49,869 bases of DNA, taken from a virus. The notes beneath the pieces are model-generated. The model was not told the DNA's origin, did no database searches, and saw only the letters and a list, made by a program, of their open reading frames with translations. Position 1 is the first letter of the stretch. Every line of letters begins with the position of its first letter. Location: positions 1 to 49,869 of IMG/VR virus record IMGVR_UViG_3300030329_004896, one strand, 5' to 3'. The position numbers were made by a program, and so were the translations under genes. Shown piece after piece: positions 1-8,700 of the stretch.

Positions 1-870
1 GTGCTTACAGGTTCCGATACTAATGATGAAGTAGATGTAACTATAGGGGCTGGTGCTAATTCATTAACTACTATTGCGGGCAACATAGATATTGATGGAA
101 ATGAAGTTACAAGTGCAGGAGGATTAACATTCGATATTCCTGGAGATATAACTTTTGACACTAGTAGTGGAAGATTTCATTTTCAAGACAACGGGGATTC
201 CGATGATGCGTTTGCAATTTTAGTTGCAGAAGGTACAGGAGCTACAAGTTTAATGACTTCAAGTGCTGCTGATGATGGTCATTTAACATTAAGTTCTGAT
301 GGAGATTTAATTTTTAAGAGTGGTACTGGTAAATTTATAGCTAAAAATGCAGGGACGGAATTTAGTGCTGCAAATAGTGCCTATGCAGGGATGATACTAG
401 GTGCAACTGAAATAACGTATACTACTGGAAGTTATCTTGCAACAACAACTTCTCATGCCAATATTATGAAAAACTTTAATAGTGCTGACCATTATTTAAA
501 AGTATCATTTGTAGTGCCTCCAAGCAATAGAGTTAAGATAAAAGTATTCTTGCCATATTGTATATCATGTGATGGTACTTTAGAATTAGGGTTGGCAACT
601 GATACATCAGCTACAGCATTAGATACTAAGTACAATCATTATGTATGGGATGTTGATGAGAGTGATGCTATTCAGATAAATCAAGAATGGAATATTAATG
701 GAGCAGACCATAGTTGGAGTGCTGGAGAATCAAAGACATTATATTGTACGGTAAAAGAAGGGACTGCTGGAGGAAGATTGTTTTTTGGTAAAAGTATAAG
801 TACAACATATTATGGTTCTTGGATAATGGAAGCTATAGCTTTGCCAACTACTATAGCAGATGGAACATAA
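1..870 (+). CDS. Tail-fibre or appendage-like virion protein, 5' end probably cut off
   Basis: The reading frame is open from base 1 (GTG) to TAA. Because no upstream sequence is available the true start may lie outside the window, so the 289 codons may be a C-terminal part. The first ~120 residues are rich in Gly, Asp, Thr and Ser, with repeated short strands such as DGDLIFKSGTGKF. This composition is common in phage fibres and appendages with beta-helical or beta-prism repeats. The remaining ~170 residues look like a compact beta-rich domain. The next gene begins 68 bases later in the same direction. The fibre role is inferred from composition and position only. Confidence 0.5.
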   Translation: MLTGSDTNDEVDVTIGAGANSLTTIAGNIDIDGNEVTSAGGLTFDIPGDITFDTSSGRFHFQDNGDSDDAFAILVAEGTGATSLMTSSAADDGHLTLSSDGDLIFKSGTGKFIAKNAGTEFSAANSAYAGMILGATEITYTTGSYLATTTSHANIMKNFNSADHYLKVSFVVPPSNRVKIKVFLPYCISCDGTLELGLATDTSATALDTKYNHYVWDVDESDAIQINQEWNINGADHSWSAGESKTLYCTVKEGTAGGRLFFGKSISTTYYGSWIMEAIALPTTIADGT

Positions 871-938
871 GAATTAAAATAATGGTTGCATATATAGAGA
901 GATGTATGTAAATTGCAAGGTTTTCCAAGGAGTATTTT

Positions 939-1718
939 ATGAGTAATAGATTAAATGCGGTTTATGCAAAAGTCCATGGGGGTGCAAAACATATTGCATC
1001 TCAGAATAGTTTGCGTCGTGATAAAATAAGAATACTTAATGAAATTGAAGCAATAGAAGACGAATTATCACAGTTATCGGAAGATGTGACAGAGGAAAGA
1101 GGTACTTATAATACATGGGCTAAAGCAGGAGGTTGTGTTGTCGGAGGTATACTGGGTAGTGGTGGCGGAGTAGCTGGAGTAGTAAGTGGTTGTAAGCTAG
1201 GTTCTGAGCTAACTGGACTTGCTGCGGATTATGCGTATGATGGATCTATAATTCAAACACAATTAGAAGATGAGTTGCTAGCTAAAAAGAAAGAATTAGA
1301 AGATTATGAAATAGAATTAGATGCCCTGTCAACTAGATTTCCACAATATCAAGCTGTAGAATGGGTAGAAGACAGAGAGAGTAGATTAGATAAGAGTTTA
1401 GAAGATTTTGAAAAATGGCAAGATGGTTTTTATGGAAAAGAAGATGTTGATTATCTTATGGATCTTGTTAATGTAGGTATAACTTATGCAGGGACTAAAG
1501 TTGGTGAAACTGTCTTGAATAACTTATGGGATCAGACTTTCGATACTGATTTTAGCAAAACTATTACAGGTGAAGGTACTGATCCTGGAGTAATAAATCC
1601 AACTTCATCATATGACCCTTATTCGTTTCCACTTCCAGATTATTCAGATCCATATGACATGTCAAATATTTGGCAAGAATATTTGCGTGAGAATTATCAA
1701 ATGCAGGGTGGTTATTAA
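939..1718 (+). CDS. Internal virion/ejection-type protein with glycine zipper and coiled coils
   Basis: The 259-aa product starts behind a good SD (CCAAGGAG). Residues ~30-55 and ~108-155 are charged heptad-like helices. Between them (about 66-98) lies a hydrophobic Gly-rich stretch, GGCVVGGILGSGGG..., resembling a glycine-zipper membrane-inserting segment. The C-terminal ~60 residues are rich in Pro, Tyr, Asp and Ser. The gene opens a run of seven head-to-tail virion-type genes, and its stop overlaps the start of the next gene by one base. An ejected protein that inserts into the cell envelope, as small internal virion proteins of podoviruses do, fits but is inferred. No family is recognised. 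Confidence 0.5.
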   Translation: MSNRLNAVYAKVHGGAKHIASQNSLRRDKIRILNEIEAIEDELSQLSEDVTEERGTYNTWAKAGGCVVGGILGSGGGVAGVVSGCKLGSELTGLAADYAYDGSIIQTQLEDELLAKKKELEDYEIELDALSTRFPQYQAVEWVEDRESRLDKSLEDFEKWQDGFYGKEDVDYLMDLVNVGITYAGTKVGETVLNNLWDQTFDTDFSKTITGEGTDPGVINPTSSYDPYSFPLPDYSDPYDMSNIWQEYLRENYQMQGGY

Positions 1719-3121
1719 TGCCTATTTCTGATTTATATAGTTATTTAGACGTTGAAGAAACTGGTAGTGGCGCTGATTGGAACATTGCAGGAGGAGGTCT
1801 TCCTACAGGAGAGGGTGGTGAAACTGATTGGCTTGCTTTTATGCAGCAATTTACTACAGATGCGGATGAAACTAATCTTATACCTGGTTTATCTGGACAA
1901 GAAGATGTGAGTGGTTATGAAGGTACTCAAACTAATCCATGGGAAGCTAGTTTTTATCAAGTACCTTTTGATCCTACTACAGCTACTGGTGCAGAAATTG
2001 CAGAATGGATAGCTATGCAAGGGTTTATGGGAAGTGGTAATACATTTTCCGATAATATGGATGACGTTAATTGGTTTGTTGACCAATATGCTGGTGCCTT
2101 TGAAAATCTTACTTGGGGAGATCCAAATGACCCATTAGGATTCTATGCCGAGATGATGGGAGCACAACAAAGTTATGCTCAGCAAGAATCTCAAATGTGG
2201 GCAGAGTATGGATTATGGCAAGGTCAAGCAATGTCTGAATTAGAGCAAACTTTAAGCGATTTAAGTACAGGCTACACAGAAGGACTTGCAAATATTGAAC
2301 AAAATAAGAGAGATCAACTTGCAAGTTTAATAGCAGAAAGACGAAGCGCTGAAACTGCATCTGTAGCTTCATTAACTGATCTTAGAAGACAGGCAGGACG
2401 TTCTGGTTTTGGAGCTAGGGGATTAGAGTCTGCCATGGCTGGAATACAGGGGTCGCTTCAAGGATATAGTAGTTCTGCTTCTCAAATTCAAGAAATGACT
2501 GATCAAGCTCTTGCAGATATGGATATAGATTTTAGTCTTGAAACAGAAGCAGCTTATACTACTTATACAGATGAGGCAGAAATGGAATGGACTAGTATGC
2601 AGGGAGATTTAGCATTATGGCAATCACAATTTGAGAGCGAAATAGAAGGTATTTATTATGATTGGTCTAGTGGCATTATGGATCAGCTATCTGATATATT
2701 GGATGAAGGTTTTGGAACTGGTTCAGGAGTTCCTGATATACAAGATTTTAATCTAGAGAGTCAATGGGGTCAGCTTGGCCAACCTGGAGCATCAGGTATG
2801 GTGTGTCCTCCTGGAGAATCTTTTAATTGGGATACAGGGCAATGTGAAGCACCTGGTGAAGGTGGTGGAGATAATGGTGGGGATATTGGTGGAGATACTG
2901 GTGGAGATGATACTCCTTGGGATGAGGCAGGTGAGTGTGATACTCCTCCAGCAGATTGTGGTCCAAACAGTGTATGGGATGCTGTATTATGTCAGTGTGT
3001 TTATACAGGTGGTGATGGAAGAGAAACGTATCTTGCAGGAACCGCAGAATCACTTCAATGTGGACCTGGATATGTAGTAGGACCTAATAATGAATGTATT
3101 TGGACTGGAGAGGACGCATAA
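1718..3121 (+). CDS. Virion-associated protein with helical core and Cys-rich C-terminal tail
   Basis: The product has 467 aa. The N-terminal ~130 residues are acidic and low-complexity. Residues ~145-330 are helical and Gln/Glu/Ala/Ser-rich, with a basic patch (LTDLRRQAGRSGFGARG) often seen in phage structural or internal proteins. After a linker of four GGD repeats the last ~100 residues hold three Cys-containing units (CPPGESFNWDTGQC, CGPNSVWDAVLCQC, CGPGYVVGPNNEC). They look like small disulphide-bonded modules of extracellular type. The start codon overlaps the previous stop (TAATG), so translation is probably coupled. A role in the ejection or tail complex is inferred from the neighbours. 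Confidence 0.55.
   Translation: MPISDLYSYLDVEETGSGADWNIAGGGLPTGEGGETDWLAFMQQFTTDADETNLIPGLSGQEDVSGYEGTQTNPWEASFYQVPFDPTTATGAEIAEWIAMQGFMGSGNTFSDNMDDVNWFVDQYAGAFENLTWGDPNDPLGFYAEMMGAQQSYAQQESQMWAEYGLWQGQAMSELEQTLSDLSTGYTEGLANIEQNKRDQLASLIAERRSAETASVASLTDLRRQAGRSGFGARGLESAMAGIQGSLQGYSSSASQIQEMTDQALADMDIDFSLETEAAYTTYTDEAEMEWTSMQGDLALWQSQFESEIEGIYYDWSSGIMDQLSDILDEGFGTGSGVPDIQDFNLESQWGQLGQPGASGMVCPPGESFNWDTGQCEAPGEGGGDNGGDIGGDTGGDDTPWDEAGECDTPPADCGPNSVWDAVLCQCVYTGGDGRETYLAGTAESLQCGPGYVVGPNNECIWTGEDA
2864..2911 (+). repeat. Four 12-bp tandem repeats encoding a GGD linker
   Basis: Four in-frame 12-base units of the form GGT GGA GAT NNT (2864-2875, 2876-2887, 2888-2899, 2900-2911) encode GGDN, GGDI, GGDT and GGDD. 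They form a flexible acidic linker between the helical body and the Cys-rich tail of the 467-aa virion protein. Confidence 0.85.
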
Positions 3122-3122
3122 T

Positions 3123-4472
3123 ATGGCAACTATAGATTATACAACGTATGACCCTAATGATATTCAAACTGCCTCTGGTGGCCTATTTGGTGTCTTTGAT
3201 AGTATTATGAGTGAATATAATAATCCTCAATGGTTTAAAAAAATTATATTTGATCCTTTTGCAAGTATTACAGGTGGCTGGCAGGATCCTTATGCTAAAA
3301 TAGGCTATAGAACAGCTTCTGGTTTAGAAGAGCAAACTAAAGGGAGGATACATGAGTTTAATCCTTCTGATTGGGAATCTATGGATCATATTGTAGATGT
3401 TGGCATGGAAAATATAGATGATAGATTAGATTTATTGCTAACACAAACTGAAGAATCAAAACAATTAGCTGAAGAGCAATTTGCTCATGAAAGAGATAAA
3501 ACTATTACTGCTGCTGAAAATCAAATGGAGAGTACATTAGAAGCGCAAGATGCAAGTAAGTTCCAATTGAGACAAAAAGCATTGCAGACAATCAGTCAAA
3601 TTGATAGCATGATAGCTCATGGAGGATTAACCTCTGGATCTTATGATGCAAAAAGAAAGATTGCTTTAGATACTGTACAATCTGATTTAGAAAAGGCAAA
3701 TTTCTCTAAGGCAATGTCAGTTAAAGAATATAACCAGGCTAAGATAATGGCAGAGGAAGAATATTCTTCTAATATCACATCAAGCAATATGGCAAAAGAT
3801 GCACAATACCAGACAGCATTATTATCTGGAGAGCAAGAAAAAGAGAATTTAGGTTTAGGAGCTGTACAAGATAAAATTAGTATATATGAAGAATGGAAAG
3901 CTGATCAAGTGGCTAGCGCCTCTACTATTATAACTGGGGGAGAGCATTTATATACTACTTTAGAGCAGAGAGAAGAAGAATATGAGGCTGGAGGAGAGGA
4001 ATATAATTGGCTGGCTGATCAATATCACAGTTTTGAAGGTGATAACTGGGAGACTTGGAAAGCAGAAAATAGCGAATTATATCAAGATATGTTGTCTAAT
4101 CCTTATGATTATGATTTGGATTATGTACATACATATCAATCTAGAACGGGTTCAGGAGGACCAGGAGGTGATCAGCAGGGAGAAAGAGCTCAATCTCAAG
4201 ATACTACCTCAACCAGAATCTTATCAGAGGCTGAGAAAGATCATTTGATAATGAATTATGTATTTTTCCATAATGCTGGAGAAGGTTCTGTAGCTGAAGC
4301 ACAATCTGCAATGTGGGAAGAGCACTTTGGAGATGAATTTGATGGAGACCCTATGAGTAATCTGGCAATAGGTTATGATGACGACCAGTCTTATTATGAT
4401 TTCTTTGAGAATTTTGCTTTTACTAGCCAATTAGGCTATGATGACACGTTTTTACATAGTACATGGATTTAG
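3123..4472 (+). CDS. Virion-type protein of unknown function, acidic and helical
   Basis: Translation most likely starts at 3123 (ATG, MATIDYTTYD), one base after the preceding stop, giving 449 aa. An in-frame ATG 33 bases upstream lies inside the previous gene and is less likely. The middle (about residues 95-260) is helical and rich in Glu, Gln, Lys and Ser, with the motif MIAHGGLTSGSYDAKRK. The C-terminal third is very acidic with many aromatic residues. It belongs to the same gene run as the ejection-type proteins and resembles its 467-aa neighbour in composition (helical, Gln-rich). Function is not recognised. Confidence 0.5.
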   Translation: MATIDYTTYDPNDIQTASGGLFGVFDSIMSEYNNPQWFKKIIFDPFASITGGWQDPYAKIGYRTASGLEEQTKGRIHEFNPSDWESMDHIVDVGMENIDDRLDLLLTQTEESKQLAEEQFAHERDKTITAAENQMESTLEAQDASKFQLRQKALQTISQIDSMIAHGGLTSGSYDAKRKIALDTVQSDLEKANFSKAMSVKEYNQAKIMAEEEYSSNITSSNMAKDAQYQTALLSGEQEKENLGLGAVQDKISIYEEWKADQVASASTIITGGEHLYTTLEQREEEYEAGGEEYNWLADQYHSFEGDNWETWKAENSELYQDMLSNPYDYDLDYVHTYQSRTGSGGPGGDQQGERAQSQDTTSTRILSEAEKDHLIMNYVFFHNAGEGSVAEAQSAMWEEHFGDEFDGDPMSNLAIGYDDDQSYYDFFENFAFTSQLGYDDTFLHSTWI

Positions 4473-4481
4473 GAGGAAATT

Positions 4482-5783
4482 ATGGGTTTTGAAGCACCAA
4501 CATTAAAAAATTACAGAGATCAATCGTTAGATAGATTGTTAAATGGATTAGATCAATTATCTAATAAGGTAGTCGCTAATAATGAAAGAGCTATCTTAGA
4601 TTCTATCAATGTTTTAGTTAGAGATTCGGGTAACTTTGATTCTCAGGAAGATTTTGATAATGTAAATAATCTCATTGATAGTATTGATGATAATTGGCTG
4701 TTTAACAATTCTGTTGTAAAGTCAAATGTATATGCTTATAAAACTGCCTTGGATTCTGTTGAGAAAAACTTTCAAGTAAATAATGAATTAAATGCTATGC
4801 TGGATAGTACAAAAGTAAAATTAGTCAATCTTAATGAAGAGACTAGTACAGGATTGCCAGCAATACTTCAGTCCCTAGAGCAGTTTAATAGCTCTTATTT
4901 AAAGCATGCTAATCATGCCACTATAAAAAGATTAAACGATACCAAAGATGATATTAGAGATGCTATTTGGTCTAGCCATAGATTAAATATAATGGATCTT
5001 TCTCCAGATGATCCAGGATATGAACTTGCTGAAGCTAATACTGATACTGAAGTTGGATTGTTTTATTATCTTAATGGAGACCATAAAGAAGCTCGTAAGT
5101 ATTTAAATAAAGGTATAAGATTAGACGAAAGAGAACTGTTTAAAAATGCTGGCACTAATTATCATAATGCTGTTAAAAAAGTTGTGCATAGTATTTCGAA
5201 TGCAAATAGTGCATTTAAAAGGGATTTAGATATGGACGATTATCAGATTGTTCGTAGCAGTGGTCTTTATTCTCACATGGTATATATGCCTCAAACAGGT
5301 GCATATAAAATGAATCAAAATAATATTGGACGTCGTAAAGATGAATGGACTCAATATATAGCTAATATCATGTTAGATGATTCTATCAAATGGTCTGAAG
5401 ATGGTGAGAAGTTGCTTACTGCTTATAGAGGTACAGCTGATCCTGCTACTGGTGGGGTAGGAGCGTTTTATGATATGTTAGAATTTCTTGTTGCTGAAGA
5501 GTTGGGTTTTGTAAAAGATGGTAAATATAATCCAAAATTAGTAACTGAAGCGGATAAAATTAATTATCTAAATAAGAATGTAACATGGAGTAAGCCTGTT
5601 GGCTTGTTCGGGAAGGAAATCACACCAGGCATTAACTTTAGTGGCAGCACTTTGTTTAATGATGTTATAAATACATGGCGTACTTTAGATAATGAAATAG
5701 CTCTGATAAATAAATATAGAGATAAAGGTCTTAGTCATGACTTTGGTTCTGGTACAAGCGGTTTGTTTGATGAGTTTGATTAA
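4482..5783 (+). CDS. Virion-type helical protein of unknown function
   Basis: The product has 433 aa and starts behind a strong SD (AGGAGG). It is almost entirely alpha-helical in composition, with many Asn, Leu and Asp. Around residues 195-235 (FYYLNGDHKEARKYLNKGIRL) it resembles a single TPR-like helical hairpin, but no repeat series is visible. It sits between smaller virion-type proteins and the three giant genes, with gaps of about 10 bases on each side. It is likely part of the virion or ejectosome, with no recognised family. Confidence 0.45.
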   Translation: MGFEAPTLKNYRDQSLDRLLNGLDQLSNKVVANNERAILDSINVLVRDSGNFDSQEDFDNVNNLIDSIDDNWLFNNSVVKSNVYAYKTALDSVEKNFQVNNELNAMLDSTKVKLVNLNEETSTGLPAILQSLEQFNSSYLKHANHATIKRLNDTKDDIRDAIWSSHRLNIMDLSPDDPGYELAEANTDTEVGLFYYLNGDHKEARKYLNKGIRLDERELFKNAGTNYHNAVKKVVHSISNANSAFKRDLDMDDYQIVRSSGLYSHMVYMPQTGAYKMNQNNIGRRKDEWTQYIANIMLDDSIKWSEDGEKLLTAYRGTADPATGGVGAFYDMLEFLVAEELGFVKDGKYNPKLVTEADKINYLNKNVTWSKPVGLFGKEITPGINFSGSTLFNDVINTWRTLDNEIALINKYRDKGLSHDFGSGTSGLFDEFD

Positions 5784-5795
5784 TAGGGGAAGATT

Positions 5796-8700
5796 ATGTC
5801 AAGACAATTATCTATTGATGAATTTGCCACACATATTTTAAGTCAAGGCAATAATGCTACTAGATATAAGGATAAAAATAATTTTCAAATAACCCAAGAT
5901 TGGTTAAAAGAAAATCCTGGAGATAGAAAATATCTTCTTCCAGACGAAATTTCAAAACTTAAAGTTAATAATTTAAGTACTGATGGAAATCTTAAATCAG
6001 CGCCTGCTTCTCTTAGTCTAAATAAGACAGTTGAAAAAGAAAAGCCTGAAGGATGGCAGTTTTGGGATACATCTTTATACCCTGAATTGTATGGTAATAA
6101 TTGGGCTGAAAATACAATAGAAGGTAGTTATCAATTAATTAGTGGGGGATTAGAGAAAAAGCTTTTTGGAGAGGCAGATCATTCAGCATTTGCTTTTCCA
6201 GAGGGAACAGGAATAAGCCCTGGGGGAATTGCAACAGGATTGTTTGGCTCGGGTGGCTTAGCAACGCCTTCAGGAAACCCTATAGTAAGATTAGCTAAAA
6301 CTATACCTTTCGCACATCAAGCTCTTGAAACTGCAGGAGCTGAAGATGCTGCTAAATTCTTTTATGATTATAAACCTATTGCTACTTCTATGATGAATAG
6401 TTTAAATCTCATGTTTGACAATCATGCCCATATGAGAAATATAGTTAACGAGATAAATGTTTTGCAGAACCAAGTAGATGATCCAAATTTTATGGGGAAT
6501 AAAGAATATATATTATCTCATAGTATACCTCATAAAAGAAGAATGCTTGATAATATGATTGATCAATATGACCCTGATAATCCTAAAAGCTTAAGACGAC
6601 TTATTTATGAAGATTATACTTTACCTGTAAGTATTGCTATGAATGAAGAATATGGTCAATGGTTTGCAGATTATATGAAAAATAATAAAAGATATGCAAA
6701 AATTGCTAAATGGTATGAGGGTGAGGAAATAAATAGTTGGGGAGATTTAGTTAATCCACATTTATGGGCAGCTGCATTTGGCGATTTTATACCTTCTATT
6801 GTTGCCTCAAGATTACCAGGAGGTCAAACTCGACTTATATCTGGAACATTGAAAGCTGTTAGTGGAGGCAAAAAAGCTAGTGGCTTAACAAAAACTGCAA
6901 AAGTATTAGATAATGTTGCAGATTATATGGATCCTATTTTTGGAACTGGTATGCTGTATATGATGGAATCTTTAGATCTTCAGCAAAATGCTTTTGGTTA
7001 TTTAAAAGATGAATTTGAATGGGTAGATGCAGACGGGAATAAACAAGTTGGACTACCAATTGAAGATGCTTTAATGATATCTAGTCAAGTAGGTTTTGTA
7101 TATGGTCTTATTTCGTCAGCTCTTGAAAAAGCACAAATGAATCGTTTTGCTGATTATGTAGGAGCAACAAAAAATGCTAGAAGATCTTTAATACATAATT
7201 TAGTATCTAATGCTTACAATACAATACCTAAAAGTAGAACAGGTAGATTGATATATGAAGGATGGGATTTTTTAGGTATCGCTGCTCAAGAGGGCTGGAC
7301 AGAAGGAGTTCAAGCTTATATGGGAGTTATATCTATAGAAGCATTGAAAAATGGTTATGATATAAATGATCCTATAGGATTTAAGGCTTTAGTAGATGAT
7401 ATGGGTATAGAAATGAATGAAGCAGGTATTGGTTCATTGTTATTTCCCTGGGGTTCTGATAATCCAGAAATACAACAATCAGCTCGTAAAGGAAGCATGG
7501 GAGGTGGTACTGGTGGTGCTGTTAACGTCATTAGGCACACTAGTGGATTAGCAGTAGAAAATGACGTCGCATCGTTCAAAGCTGATATGGCTGACGGAGA
7601 CGATGTGATAGCAGTTGATGTTGGAGGTGGGGTTATTGTCCATAATTTTGATTCAGACCAAAGTACTGTTATTCCTACAGGTAATCAATTGGAGACAGAC
7701 GAAGTGCTAAATTCATTTCAAGATGATGCCGATGATTTAAATACTTCTATTAAAATAATTAAAAAGATTAATAATGTAGATGATTATCTTACGTCTATCA
7801 TAAATAATACTTTAGATAGAAAGGGATATCAGAATCAAGATATTATTAGTAATAATCCTGATGATTGGAGTGATTATAAAGCATTAAATGCGGTTCAAAA
7901 GCTATTTGTAAAAGATTCTAAAGGAAGAAAAGGCAATGAAGAATATGATTGGGTAAAAATTGCAAACTTAATTCAATTAACAGGCGATAAAGATTTATTA
8001 AATCGTGCTATGAACGATGGGAAATTAGACAAAGAAGATATATCTAAATTGAAAATATTACACTCTTTAACTATCAAAGAAATAAAGAAAAGAGCTGTTA
8101 AAATATTAAATAATCAATATGTTGAAAGCGATTTAATTAATGATGTAGATGCTCAAAATCAATTAATCAGCCTTTTAAACAATAAAAACTTTATGACCGA
8201 TAAGGAAATAATAGAAAGTTTTGCTGCAGGACAGAATATTCTAGAGGAAGTAATAGCTCAAAAAGTTAATCAATTAGAAGATCCTGATATTACTATAGCA
8301 TTTAAAGAAGATTTCATACAAACCTTAATTACACCAGAGATAACTCAAGATGATATCAATCAAAGTATAATAGATGCTAATCAAGAAGAGATTCAATCAG
8401 CTCTTGGAGGCTTAGACTCTCAGTCTGGTGAAATTAATAAAATTGAAGCTTTGCGAACTAATAATAAGATTGTTGATTTGAAAGCTAAAAGCGCTACAGG
8501 AGCGCAACTATATGGACACATAGGCGGTATATTCCTTGATACGTTAGACGATGGTGGAGACCCTGTTTTGGCCGTTAAAAAGGTATTAGAGGATACCATT
8601 GATGCTACAAGGTTAAGAAGATTGCTTGATGAGCTAGGGATTAAATATAAAAATGCACAAGAACTAGGAACTCCTAAAGGTAAGAAAAAATATATCAATC

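Noticed and set aside
2775-3077. Second frame inside the 467-aa virion protein
   Set aside because: It arises from the Gly/Asp repeat region read in another frame, has no SD and duplicates the real gene.
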